DNA of 64,000 nucleotides from Persephonella hydrogeniphila (lineage in GTDB: Bacteria > Aquificota > Aquificia > Aquificales > Hydrogenothermaceae). The notes beneath the pieces are model-generated. The model did not search any database, was not told where the DNA came from, and was given only the letters and a program-made list of their open reading frames with translations. Positions 1-8,443 of the stretch are shown piece by piece. Position numbers and translations under genes: made by a program. The stretch's first letter is position 1. Each line of letters begins with the position of its first letter. Location of the stretch: assembly GCF_900215515.1 (NCBI RefSeq), contig NZ_OBEI01000004.1, positions 1 to 64,000 on the forward strand, written 5' to 3'.

Positions 1-50
1 TAGGCACGCCGCCAACGTTCGCGCTGAGCCAGGATCAAACTCTCCAAATA
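1..50 (-). rRNA. 16S rRNA, 5' end only
   Basis: The reverse complement of 24-43 is the conserved bacterial 16S 5' sequence (AGAGTTTGATCCTGGCTCAG), followed by the usual GCGAACG-GGCGGCGTGC stretch. The mature 5' end should lie near position 50, by analogy with E. coli numbering. The rest of the gene is outside the window, so only the first helices are visible. It is read leftward from the tandem promoters at 155-248. Confidence 0.95.
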
Positions 51-118
51 AATCTATCAAAACCTCTAAAAATCCCGCTTCCAGCTCCCTTATTCGCTAT
101 GCCAAGTAGCCTTTAGCT

Positions 119-137
119 CAGTCGCTTAAAGCGACTG
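119..137 (-). other. rRNA leader hairpin
   Basis: CAGTCGC and GCGACTG form a perfect 7-bp inverted repeat around a 5-base loop in the transcribed rrn leader, between P2 and the 16S 5' end. It has no T-run, so it is not a terminator. It could be part of the leader structure used in rRNA processing or antitermination; that role is inferred from position only. Confidence 0.5.
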
Positions 138-154
138 CCAAGTGACAGAGAAAC

Positions 155-183
155 AGTTTATTACTTTTTTAATCGATTGTCAA
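155..183 (-). promoter_or_regulatory. rrn promoter P2
   Basis: A second minus-strand TTGACA (178-183) is followed after exactly 17 bases by TAAACT (155-160). With P1, 65 bases upstream, it makes a tandem rrn promoter pair, a common arrangement for bacterial rRNA operons. Transcripts would carry a leader of roughly 100 bases before 16S. Confidence 0.72.
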
Positions 184-219
184 CTATTTGTTTTTGTTTC
201 TTTATCAAAGGCGGATAAT

Positions 220-248
220 AATATATACACACTGATTGAGGTTGTCAA
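220..248 (-). promoter_or_regulatory. rrn promoter P1
   Basis: On the minus strand a perfect TTGACA (243-248) is separated by exactly 17 bases from TATATT (220-225). This is close to consensus for the housekeeping sigma factor and points at the 16S gene. The -35 box begins only six bases beyond the cusA stop codon (255-257), so the promoter abuts the upstream operon with no terminator between them. Confidence 0.8.
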
Positions 249-254
249 GCCTTT

Positions 255-3200
255 TTACATAAGTTTTTGTTTTTTTAGTTCTATTTTCTTTGTGATTGCA
301 TAAATTGCAGGGATAATAAGCAGTGTTAATACTGCAGAAGACACTACTCCTCCTATCATAGGAGCTGCTATTCTCTGCATAACCTCTGAACCTACGCCTG
401 TTATATACATTAACGGGATAAGGCCGGCAAGAATTGTTATAACTGTCATCATTTTTGGTCTTACCCTTAGAACTGCTCCTTCATAAACAGCATCTAAGAA
501 AGACTTACTATCTAACTTTTCTTTTTCTTCTAATTTTCTTTTAACCGCTTCCTCCAGATATATAACCATAACAATTGCTGTCTCAGCAGCTACACCTAAC
601 AGTGCCAGAAAACCTACGACTACTGCTATACTGAGATTAAAGTTAAGGTAATCAAGATAAAGAAGCCCACCAATAAGAGCAAATGGTAATGAAAGCATAA
701 CGATAACTGTATTAATAATGCTTTTAAAGGTCATATAAACAAGCAGGAATATTATTAGAATTGCCATTGGTATGATGAATTTTAGCCTTTCTTTTGCATG
801 TTCCAGATACTGGCTCTGACCAGCCCACTCCATATAATAACCTTCAGGTAGTTTTATGTTAGCAAGTGCCTTTTTGGCAGATTTTAGATATTCATCTGGG
901 GTTATATTCTGATGGGGAGTTATATAGACAAAAAGAACTTTCATACCTTTTTCTGACTTTATCACAGATGGAGCTTCTGTGTAATATACATCTGCTATAG
1001 CCTTTAAAGGAATCTCTTTATTATCTGATACAGGTATATACAGATTTTTTAGCGATTCTAAATTATTCCTAAAATCCTGAGGATATCTCAGTAGAATTGG
1101 GTATCTTTCTAATCCTTCATAAAATGTAGATACAGGCATTCCTCCTATTGCTGTCTGTATAAATGTTTCTACATCATCTATAGATAGACCGTATCTTGAC
1201 AATTTTTCACGATCTATATCTATGTTCAGGTAGTATCCATTTGAGACTCTATCTGCAAAGACAGACATTGTTTCTGGAATATTTCTAAGTGTATTTTCTA
1301 TCTGGGAGCCTATTTTCTGTAATATGTTTATATCTTCTCCATAGATTTTTATTCCAAGAGGTGTTCTTATTCCTGTAAGGAGCATATCTATTCTTCCTCT
1401 TATTGGGTATGTCCAGCTGTTTGTTAATCCGGGGATCTGGAGAGCTTCATCCATTTCAAGCATCAGTTTTTCGTATGTCATACCTTCCCGCCAGTACTCT
1501 TTTGGCTTGAAGGTTATTATAGTTTCTATCATTGAGAGAGGGGCCGGATCAGTCGCTGTATCGGCTCTTCCTGCCTTACCAAAGACTGTATCTACTTCTG
1601 GAAATGAAGCTATTATTCTGTCTGTAATCTGGGTAAGCTCTTTAGCCTGTGTTGGGGATATACCGGGTGGCGTCACCGGCATATACATAAATGTCTGCTC
1701 GTTCATCATAGGCATAAACTCCCAGGGTATCTTTTTGTAGAGGGGATATATCGATCCTATTGCAAGTATAGCAATCAGTAATACAAGGTATCTCAGTTTA
1801 AGGGTTATTCTTATTATTGGAGAATAGGATTTTATAAGTATCCAGCTAAATGGATTCCTTTTTTCAGGAAGAATTTTTCCTTTAATAAGATAAATCATCA
1901 GTATAGGAACAAGTGTAACAGCGAGTATAGAAGCTGCAAGCATCGTAAAAGTTTTTGTGTAAGCAAGTGGTTTAAATAATAGTCCTTCCTGTCCAGTTAA
2001 AGCAAAAACTGGTAAAAAAGATATAACAATTATTAAAAGTGCAAAAAATACAGGCTTTCCTACCTGTTTTGAAGCTCTTAAAATAGCATCTATTCTGTCC
2101 TTCTCTGTTAGTTCCCCTTTTTCTTTTTTTATTCTTTCTATATGTTTATGGGCATTTTCTACCATTATAATTGCTCCATCAACAAGAGCGCCTATCGCTA
2201 TAGCGATACCACCGAGGGACATAATATTTGAAGTAATGCCTAACATTTTCATAAATAAAAATCCAGCTAAAACAGCTAAAGGAAGAGTTATTATAATTAC
2301 AAGTGAGCTTCTAAAGTGTAGTAGAAAAACACTGACTACAACAAGAACTATTAAACTCTCTTCAAACAGAGCTCTTTTTAAAGTCCCGATTGCTTTTTCT
2401 ATAAGTTCTGATCTATCGTATGTTGTGATTATTTTTATATCTTCCGGAAGATTTTCTTTTAGTTCGTTTAATTTTTCTTTTACTTTCTGTATCACTTGAT
2501 AGGCATTTTCTCCAAATCTCATCACTACTATTCCACCAACAACTTCCCCAAGACCATTGAGATCGGCAATACCTCTTCTTCCCATAGGGACAAGCTCAAC
2601 TGTTGCAATATCTTTTATTTTTACAGGAATGCCATTTTCCAGTGTTCTGACTGTAGTGTTTCTGATATTTTCAAGATTTTTCATATAACCTAAACCCTGT
2701 ATTATAAACTCAAAACCATTTTTCTCTATTATTCTTCCTCCAGTATCATCATTATTTTCTCTGACTGCTTTTAAGACTTCTTTTATTGATATTTTGTACT
2801 CTCTGAGTTTTTCTGGCTTGAGTGTTATCTGATATCCTTTTACAAAACCTCCGATAGATGCAACTTCTGCAACTCCATCAACACCAAGAAGCGCATATCT
2901 CAAATACCAGTCCTGTAGAGATCTTAACTGCCATAGATTTTTTTTATCAGAGTAGAGGGCGTATTCATAAACCCATCCTACTCCTGTAGCATCAGGTCCA
3001 ATTGTTATCTCTGCTGAACGGGGTAATTTATCTTTTATCTGGGATAGATACTCTAAAACCCTGCTTCTTGCCCAGTATATATCAGTCCCTTCCTTGAAAA
3101 TAACATAAACAGCAGAGGTTTCAAAAGAGGATACACCCCTTACCGTTTCTATTTCTGGAGCAGAAAGAAGCATGCTGACTATCGGATAGGTAAGCTGGTC

Positions 3201-3386
3201 TTCTATTACCGAAGGTGACTGTCCAGTCCATTTTGAGTAGATAATAACCTGTGGAGGGGAAAGATCAGGGATAGCATCAAGTGGTGTTTTTTTCAGTGCC
3301 CATATCGATGCTCCAAAAATAAGGAGTATTACGGATAAAACTATTATCTTGTTTCTTACAGACCATTCAATTATTCTTTCTATCAT
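255..3386 (-). CDS. cusA: CusA-type Cu(I)/Ag(I) efflux RND transporter
   Basis: This is a 1043-residue heavy-metal-efflux RND protein, the proton-driven inner-membrane pump of a tripartite Cus complex. TM1 spans about residues 13-31, and the TM4 proton-relay Asp is D403 in GALVDG. All three methionines of the CusA periplasmic Cu/Ag site appear conserved: M569, M619 (in DPAPLSMIET) and M668 (in RIDMLLTG), each offset by four from E. coli M573, M623 and M672. This supports monovalent metal (Cu+/Ag+) rather than Zn/Co specificity. It is the last gene of the operon, and its stop lies just before the rrn promoter. Confidence 0.93.
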   Translation of the reverse strand: MIERIIEWSVRNKIIVLSVILLIFGASIWALKKTPLDAIPDLSPPQVIIYSKWTGQSPSVIEDQLTYPIVSMLLSAPEIETVRGVSSFETSAVYVIFKEGTDIYWARSRVLEYLSQIKDKLPRSAEITIGPDATGVGWVYEYALYSDKKNLWQLRSLQDWYLRYALLGVDGVAEVASIGGFVKGYQITLKPEKLREYKISIKEVLKAVRENNDDTGGRIIEKNGFEFIIQGLGYMKNLENIRNTTVRTLENGIPVKIKDIATVELVPMGRRGIADLNGLGEVVGGIVVMRFGENAYQVIQKVKEKLNELKENLPEDIKIITTYDRSELIEKAIGTLKRALFEESLIVLVVVSVFLLHFRSSLVIIITLPLAVLAGFLFMKMLGITSNIMSLGGIAIAIGALVDGAIIMVENAHKHIERIKKEKGELTEKDRIDAILRASKQVGKPVFFALLIIVISFLPVFALTGQEGLLFKPLAYTKTFTMLAASILAVTLVPILMIYLIKGKILPEKRNPFSWILIKSYSPIIRITLKLRYLVLLIAILAIGSIYPLYKKIPWEFMPMMNEQTFMYMPVTPPGISPTQAKELTQITDRIIASFPEVDTVFGKAGRADTATDPAPLSMIETIITFKPKEYWREGMTYEKLMLEMDEALQIPGLTNSWTYPIRGRIDMLLTGIRTPLGIKIYGEDINILQKIGSQIENTLRNIPETMSVFADRVSNGYYLNIDIDREKLSRYGLSIDDVETFIQTAIGGMPVSTFYEGLERYPILLRYPQDFRNNLESLKNLYIPVSDNKEIPLKAIADVYYTEAPSVIKSEKGMKVLFVYITPHQNITPDEYLKSAKKALANIKLPEGYYMEWAGQSQYLEHAKERLKFIIPMAILIIFLLVYMTFKSIINTVIVMLSLPFALIGGLLYLDYLNFNLSIAVVVGFLALLGVAAETAIVMVIYLEEAVKRKLEEKEKLDSKSFLDAVYEGAVLRVRPKMMTVITILAGLIPLMYITGVGSEVMQRIAAPMIGGVVSSAVLTLLIIPAIYAITKKIELKKQKLM

Positions 3387-3397
3387 CTCTTTACCCT

Positions 3398-4558
3398 TCA
3401 GTGATGGTGCATCATTTTCATTGGTTTTTTATCTTTTGAGTACTTTCCTTTTAACTGGGCATCTGCATCAAGTAAAAAAAGTGCAGAGTTTGCAACAACC
3501 ATTCCCGGATGAACACCCTCTAATATCTGGTAATACCCGTCTGTATAAACTCCTAACTTTACAAACACAGGTTCAAATACACCTTTTTCTACCTGAACAA
3601 ATACAACCTTTTTCTTACCTGTGTTGAGGACAGCGGTTTCTGGAAGTACCATACTTTCTCCTAAAGGAACTTTTAATACTACTTCTCCGTACATTCCAGG
3701 GAAAAACATCTTTTCTGAGTTATCTACTACAACTCTAACCTTTAATGTTCTTTTCTTTTTATCCATCATCGGATAGATATAATCAATCTTGCCTCTTATC
3801 GTCCTCTCTGGATATGAAACAAAATAGAACTCTACTTCCTGACCGTCTTTTACGAATCTTATGTCTTCTTCATACAGGTTAGCTATTAACCATAGATTTT
3901 TATGCTTTGCTATTCTCATAACAGGTTTACCTTCTTTTACCTCAGAACCGAGATAAACAAATTTTTCCATCACCCATCCATCATAAGGAGAGTAAAGGGT
4001 CATGGTTTTCTGAACTTTACCGGTTTTTTTCAGATTTTCGATCTGCTGATCTGTTATATCCCAGTATTTAAGTCTTTTATACGCTGCACTGTATAGATCT
4101 TCAGCACTTTTTCTCAATACTAGGTCAGGAGAATTTTTCATACTCTCATAGTATCTGTAGGCTCTTAAAAACTCCTCCTGAGCCGAAACAAGCTGTGGAC
4201 TATAAACAGACAGTAAAGGTTCTCCCTTTTTGATATATTTACCTGTAAAATCTGCATATAATTTTTCTACATAACCAGAGATCTTAAATGTTATATCTTT
4301 CAGGTCGTTTTCCGGATGCTCCAGTGTGCCGTAGGCTCTGATATTTTTGTAAAGAAACTTTTTTGTAACGATAGTTGTATCAATATTAAAAAGCTGGTGT
4401 ATACCTTCTTTAGAAACAGGCGGGGGTTTAGGGAGCTCAGCAGACTGAACGGTATAACTTTTGTTATTTTTTAAGAAGTTAAAATTTTCTCCAAAAATGA
4501 AAAATGTAATTCCTCCACCTATAATCAGACCTATTATCAAACCTGCTAAAATTCTCAT
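3398..4558 (-). CDS. cusB: CusB-type periplasmic adaptor (membrane fusion protein)
   Basis: A 386-residue HlyD/CusB-family adaptor linking the RND pump to the outer-membrane channel. The N-terminal segment (about 4-23) is a hydrophobic anchor. A long helical hairpin lies around 120-190, with lipoyl and beta-barrel domains on either side. The N-terminal metal-binding methionines of E. coli CusB are not evident. Instead the protein ends in a Met/His tail (KPMKMMHHH), a plausible Cu(I)/Ag(I) ligand cluster. The start ATG overlaps the cusC stop as ATGA and is preceded by AGGAGAG. Confidence 0.9.
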   Translation of the reverse strand: MRILAGLIIGLIIGGGITFFIFGENFNFLKNNKSYTVQSAELPKPPPVSKEGIHQLFNIDTTIVTKKFLYKNIRAYGTLEHPENDLKDITFKISGYVEKLYADFTGKYIKKGEPLLSVYSPQLVSAQEEFLRAYRYYESMKNSPDLVLRKSAEDLYSAAYKRLKYWDITDQQIENLKKTGKVQKTMTLYSPYDGWVMEKFVYLGSEVKEGKPVMRIAKHKNLWLIANLYEEDIRFVKDGQEVEFYFVSYPERTIRGKIDYIYPMMDKKKRTLKVRVVVDNSEKMFFPGMYGEVVLKVPLGESMVLPETAVLNTGKKKVVFVQVEKGVFEPVFVKLGVYTDGYYQILEGVHPGMVVANSALFLLDADAQLKGKYSKDKKPMKMMHHH

Positions 4559-5751
4559 CTTATCTCTCCTGTTAATCTCTCTATATCTTTTACTGCTATG
4601 TTATAGCCTGTTATCTCTTCAATAATTTTCATTTTTACAGAAAGTATCTGGTTTATCGCCTTTATCACGTCAAAAATATTCTTCTTTCCGACCTGATACT
4701 CTGAGATAATACTTCCATACACCGCTTCTGTTTGAACAAGCATTGTATCTTTTAAAAGATGGTATACCTCTTTATGGGAAACAGCTTTATAAAAGCTTTC
4801 CTGTATTTCAGATTTTATTTTTTGGACTGCGTCTGTGTAAATTTTTTCTGTTTCCTGTTTTAAGTAAAGCTGTTCTATTACTTTTTTGTCCTGTCTGTTC
4901 TTTTTCCACAATGGTATATTAAAACTTACCCCCACCGAGATATAATCCCTGAATCCATCTCTGTAAGAGTAAGAACCGAAAAATCTGAAATCCGGTTTAT
5001 AATCTAATTTTGCAAGCTTGATTTTGTAATCTTCTAATTTTATTTTCTCTTTAATAGATAACAGATATGGGTTGTTCTTTGATGCTTTTTTTATTAAACT
5101 GTCCAAACTCTCTATATCTGCAGGTAGTTCTGGTTTTATATCTATCTTTTTCTTGGAAAAGTACAAAAGTGTAGCTAAAAGCTCATCTTTTTTACCTTTC
5201 AGGAATATCTCCCTTTCTATAAGATTTGAGTAAAAGTACTGAATATCAAAAACTTCTGACTGGGAGACTTTACCTACAGAGTACAGCGTATCTGTTAACT
5301 TAATAAGGTCTTTAGCTAACTTTTTATACTCATCTATTATTTTCAGTTTTTCCTGTATCTCCCATATCTTATAAAGAGTTGTGTACAAACTGTACATTAG
5401 CTGCTGCTTTTCAGAAATTAGTTTGTAGTAAAGAGCATCTTTTTTCTTTAAAAATATCTGTTCTCTTTTTTCTCTCTTTTTAGGAAGTGGAAAAAACTGT
5501 GATATACCTATCTCTACAGCCTGCATGGGCTCAAGGCCTCTATCAAATGGCTGATATGAAAAGTGTATATCTTTTACAGATATACTCAGTACAGGATCTG
5601 GCAGGGATTTTTCGTAGATTGCTCTGTTTTCGTAAGATTTAAGTTTTTCTTGTATAGCTCTTATTTTTGGATGGTTTTCTATAATCTCTTCTATACTCTG
5701 AGAAAATGCTACAATATGTAGTAACAAAAAAGAAAAAATAATAAACCTCAT
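4555..5751 (-). CDS. cusC: CusC/TolC-family outer-membrane efflux channel
   Basis: A 398-residue outer-membrane efflux protein with a signal peptide (MRFIIFSFLLLHIVAFS) and the long heptad-rich helices of the TolC fold (OEP repeats at about 60-210 and 225-390). The ATG at 5751 is chosen over an in-frame TTG at 5766. It overlaps the preceding stop as TGATG and has GGAG eight bases upstream. It forms the exit duct of the Cus pump with the two downstream genes. Confidence 0.87.
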   Translation of the reverse strand: MRFIIFSFLLLHIVAFSQSIEEIIENHPKIRAIQEKLKSYENRAIYEKSLPDPVLSISVKDIHFSYQPFDRGLEPMQAVEIGISQFFPLPKKREKREQIFLKKKDALYYKLISEKQQLMYSLYTTLYKIWEIQEKLKIIDEYKKLAKDLIKLTDTLYSVGKVSQSEVFDIQYFYSNLIEREIFLKGKKDELLATLLYFSKKKIDIKPELPADIESLDSLIKKASKNNPYLLSIKEKIKLEDYKIKLAKLDYKPDFRFFGSYSYRDGFRDYISVGVSFNIPLWKKNRQDKKVIEQLYLKQETEKIYTDAVQKIKSEIQESFYKAVSHKEVYHLLKDTMLVQTEAVYGSIISEYQVGKKNIFDVIKAINQILSVKMKIIEEITGYNIAVKDIERLTGEIR

Positions 5752-6536
5752 CACATAACTCCGCAAAAACAGGTTCTGTATATAAATGTTATTATAAATA
5801 AAACCAGAGGAATCATTTGGATCACAAATACAGCTTTGTTTATCTCTATGTTTTCATCTTCAAACAGATAGTTAAGTCTCTCTTCTATAAAGGATGCACC
5901 TTGAGGGTAGTTATTTTTTATCTCTTTCAGCTTTAATACCGCATTAAACAGCTCTTTTTCTGGAACCTTTTCGAGGGCAGATCTGTCTGCATAAAATTCT
6001 GAGAAGACGATAAGCTGGTGTTTAATAATCTTTTTGATGCTCTCAGGAAGTACAGAGAGAAGTATATCTCCAAGTAAAAATTTTATACTGTCGTAATTTT
6101 TCAGATGAGCTAATTCGTGATAAAAAATAGCTTTCTTTTCTTTTTTGTTGAGATTTTTTATAATGGAATCAGATAGAACTATTCTGTTAAAAAATGCAAA
6201 GGATAGAGGAATATCTGAATCAACAATAAGTAACTTCTTAAATGATCTCTTTTTTAATTTATTCAGGTCTCTATTTAAGAAAAAGATATCTTTCACAGCT
6301 TTAAAAATTGCAAAAATCATTTTTGTCAGTCCATAGCTCATTATCAGAAAAGCAGACAGATACACAAAGATGTGTATATGATTGACAAAAAAACTTAGTA
6401 ATCCCATTACAGAGTAGCAGGAATTTATATCATTAATCCATATACTCAACTGCTCAAACATAAATATATAGAGGAATATGTAAGAAAAGAAAAATAAACT
6501 TATAAGAAAAAACAAAACATTACTTTTTTTTCTCAT
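5751..6536 (-). CDS. M56 (BlaR1-like) membrane metalloprotease
   Basis: A 261-residue polytopic protein with hydrophobic segments near 7-27 and 50-75 and a C-terminal one near 237-255. The zinc-protease motif HELAH (H140, E141, H144) is followed by a probable third ligand Glu in SEFYAD (E180), the M56/BlaR1 layout. It lacks the large extracellular penicillin-binding sensor of BlaR1. It lies directly after a BlaI-type repressor, so it probably cleaves or inactivates that repressor in response to a metal or envelope signal (inference). The ATG at 6536 is preferred to the upstream TTG at 6554; it overlaps the blaI-like stop. Confidence 0.82.
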   Translation of the reverse strand: MRKKSNVLFFLISLFFFSYIFLYIFMFEQLSIWINDINSCYSVMGLLSFFVNHIHIFVYLSAFLIMSYGLTKMIFAIFKAVKDIFFLNRDLNKLKKRSFKKLLIVDSDIPLSFAFFNRIVLSDSIIKNLNKKEKKAIFYHELAHLKNYDSIKFLLGDILLSVLPESIKKIIKHQLIVFSEFYADRSALEKVPEKELFNAVLKLKEIKNNYPQGASFIEERLNYLFEDENIEINKAVFVIQMIPLVLFIITFIYRTCFCGVM

Positions 6537-6957
6537 CTTTTGTCTTCTTTTCAAGTAGTTCTCTCAGTCTGGAAATTTCTTCATCAGACAGTTCTTCTAC
6601 AATACCTTCAAAAGCAGCTACAGCAGTTGAAGGATTATTTTTCAGCATATCTTTAACAACTTTTTTTGCTACTTCCCTCTCAAACTCATCCTTAGTAATA
6701 ACAGGGTAGTATCTGTATCCTTTTCCTTCTCTCTCTCTCTTTAGTATCCCCTTTTTAAAAAGTCTGTCCATGACAGTCATCACAGTTGTATGGGCAAATT
6801 TACCTTCTCCAAGATACTCCCTTACTTCTTTAACAGTTCCATTTCCCTTTTTCCACAGATACTCCATTATCTTCTCTTCCAAGTCGCCAAATGGAGAAGG
6901 TTTTTGTTTTTTGAATTTTAATGTTTTAAATCCTTTTTTGAAAAACTCTATCATCAT
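6520..6957 (-). CDS. BlaI/MecI/CopY-family transcriptional repressor
   Basis: A 145-residue winged-helix repressor. The N-terminal domain (about 22-92) contains the family pattern LEEKIMEYLWKKG, VKEVREYL, FAHTTVMTVMDRLFKKGIL and GKGYRYYPV. The C-terminal helices (about 95-145) would mediate dimerisation and carry the usual protease-sensitive region. The family represses beta-lactamase (BlaI) or copper (CopY) genes. The CopY C-terminal Cys motif is absent, so direct metal sensing is unlikely and the adjacent M56 protease is the likely inducer. Two consecutive ATGs (6957 and 6954) follow GAGG; either may be the start. Confidence 0.88.
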   Translation of the reverse strand: MMIEFFKKGFKTLKFKKQKPSPFGDLEEKIMEYLWKKGNGTVKEVREYLGEGKFAHTTVMTVMDRLFKKGILKREREGKGYRYYPVITKDEFEREVAKKVVKDMLKNNPSTAVAAFEGIVEELSDEEISRLRELLEKKTKDEKKK

Positions 6958-6962
6958 CTACC

Positions 6963-7349
6963 TCACAGGTTAAAACCAAATTTTAATTTTTCTTCTTCTC
7001 CATTTCTATTAACATAAATCGTAATCTGCCATGTGCCACCCATAGACAGATTAACATCCGATTCATAAGTATCCCCTGATCTTTTCACAGGGTAATCGAA
7101 ACTCATCTCCGGCATTCCAGGCATAGGCGGCATATATCCGTTTATCTTAACTTCTGCGTCATTAACAGGAGTTCCATTCTTAAAAACTTTTATCTTCCAT
7201 TTGTTAATGCCAACATGGGGAGGCTGGTCTGATACAATAACTACTTTAAACTTCTGTCCTGTCAGCTCCTTTTTAAAACCTTCCTTTTGTGTACAGGCGA
7301 AAAGAACAAACCCTGTTATTACCAGCAATAAAGCTGTTAATTTTCTCAT
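6963..7349 (-). CDS. YtkA-like lipoprotein, Met-rich
   Basis: A 128-residue lipoprotein. The signal peptide ends at the lipobox LFAC (Cys19). An Ig-like YtkA/FixH-type domain follows (about 33-127). The loop MPPMPGMPEM is methionine-rich and, with the nearby His of PPHVG, could bind Cu(I). It is the first gene of the efflux operon, five bases before the repressor gene, with AGGAGA ahead of ATG. A periplasmic copper chaperone or buffer is inferred from the residues and the Cus genes; the family itself is poorly characterised. Confidence 0.75.
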   Translation of the reverse strand: MRKLTALLLVITGFVLFACTQKEGFKKELTGQKFKVVIVSDQPPHVGINKWKIKVFKNGTPVNDAEVKINGYMPPMPGMPEMSFDYPVKRSGDTYESDVNLSMGGTWQITIYVNRNGEEEKLKFGFNL

Positions 7350-7362
7350 CTCTATCTCCTTC

Positions 7363-7379
7363 TACTATAGTGTGTAGTA
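7363..7379 (-). promoter_or_regulatory. BlaI-like operator over the efflux operon promoter
   Basis: On the minus strand TACTACACACTATAGTA is an imperfect dyad (TACTACA / TATAGTA) close to the BlaI/MecI consensus TACTACA-N2-TGTAGTA, with a three-base centre and one arm mismatch. It lies 14 bases upstream of the lipoprotein ATG. It covers a likely -10 (TATAGT), with TTGAAT about 15 bases upstream as a weak -35. Repressor binding here would block the operon and autoregulate the blaI-like gene. Confidence 0.62.
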
Positions 7380-7426
7380 TTAGTATTCAAATAAAAAAAA
7401 GAAAGAAAAATGATTTATATCATAAA

Positions 7427-7444
7427 GGCAGCCCTAAGGCTGCC
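7427..7444 (-). terminator. Terminator after korB
   Basis: GGCAGCC and GGCTGCC form a perfect 7-bp stem with a 4-base loop, six bases beyond the korB stop. On the minus strand it is followed by TTTAT, a short T-run. It separates the kor genes from the downstream efflux operon promoter. Confidence 0.7.
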
Positions 7445-7450
7445 CTCTGA

Positions 7451-8374
7451 TTAAGGTCTATACTTTGCAAGTATCTCATCCCAGTTCACTTCACCGGAAG
7501 GAGGTGCAAACTTAGATTTGAGCTGAGCTACTCTTTCTTCGAATGTTTCTTTTTCTGTTTTAAAGAATATACCTATAGGTCTTTTTCCTTTAAAAGGTTC
7601 TGCATCTTCAAGCTCAGGGTTGTCAGCATCAAGAGCATGAGATGCAAGCTCAAGAGCTGCTTTCATATCTGAAGGGTCATGCCCCAACTCCTTGTTTATG
7701 TCGATAAGTCTTCCTTTGTAGTACTTGAATGTATCAACTTTGTTAAACGTTGGACATGGAGAGAGAACATTAACAAAAGAAAATCCTTTGTGCTCTATAG
7801 CAGCCTGAACTGTTTCGGCAAGATGTTTAGGATTTCCGGAATAAGACTGAGCAACAAAGGTAGCCCCTGAAGCTATAGCAAACTTTATCACATTAAATGG
7901 ATCTTCTATATTTCCGTACGGATTAAGAGAACCTTTGTACCCATGTCTTGATGTAGGTGATGTCTGGTTTTTGGTAAGGGCATACATTCTGTTATCCATA
8001 ACAATGAGAGTTATATCGAAATTTTTTCTTGCTGTATGAGGAAAATGTTCCATACCTATAGAGAAAATATCACCGTCTCCTGCTGTAACAACAACAGGTA
8101 TATCCGGTCTTGCAAGCCTTGCACCAACAGCTGCTGGTAGAGCTCTACCGTGGGCTGTATGTATTCCAAAAGCATTCATCCACAGTGGAAGTCTTGAAGA
8201 ACATCCTATTCCTGATGTAAGTGTGATAGCTGTTGGATCTAATCTCTCTTCAGAAAATGCTTTTGTGAGGGCTGTAACCACTCCAAAATCCCCACAACCT
8301 GGACACCATGTAGGCTCGATATCACTTCTGTACTCCTTTGGGGGAAGCTTTTCTTCTAATCTGATATATTCCAT
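7451..8374 (-). CDS. korB: 2-oxoacid:ferredoxin oxidoreductase beta subunit
   Basis: A 307-residue thiamine-diphosphate-binding subunit. WCPGCGD (C24, C27), GIGC (C58) and C207 match the four Cys that hold a [4Fe-4S] cluster in this family. The ThDP/Mg motif is GDGD (99-102) with DN at 127-128. The two-subunit form with fused korA matches 2-oxoglutarate:ferredoxin oxidoreductase. In the reductive TCA cycle this carboxylates succinyl-CoA using reduced ferredoxin. Pyruvate or another 2-oxoacid cannot be excluded from sequence alone. The start has AAAGGAGG upstream. Confidence 0.88.
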   Translation of the reverse strand: MEYIRLEEKLPPKEYRSDIEPTWCPGCGDFGVVTALTKAFSEERLDPTAITLTSGIGCSSRLPLWMNAFGIHTAHGRALPAAVGARLARPDIPVVVTAGDGDIFSIGMEHFPHTARKNFDITLIVMDNRMYALTKNQTSPTSRHGYKGSLNPYGNIEDPFNVIKFAIASGATFVAQSYSGNPKHLAETVQAAIEHKGFSFVNVLSPCPTFNKVDTFKYYKGRLIDINKELGHDPSDMKAALELASHALDADNPELEDAEPFKGKRPIGIFFKTEKETFEERVAQLKSKFAPPSGEVNWDEILAKYRP

Positions 8375-8416
8375 GATATACCTCCTTTTCTTAGTTTAGT
8401 TAATTTTTATGGAAAA

Positions 8417-8432
8417 AGGGCTTTAAAGCCCT
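8417..8432 (-). terminator. Hairpin between korA and korB (possible attenuator)
   Basis: AGGGCTTTAAAGCCCT is a perfect palindrome giving a 6-bp stem with a 4-base loop. On the minus strand TTTTTCC follows, as in an intrinsic terminator. It lies 12 bases after the korA stop and 43 before the korB start. It may cause partial termination or stabilise the korA message 3' end. Confidence 0.6.
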
Positions 8433-8443
8433 GATATAAATCA

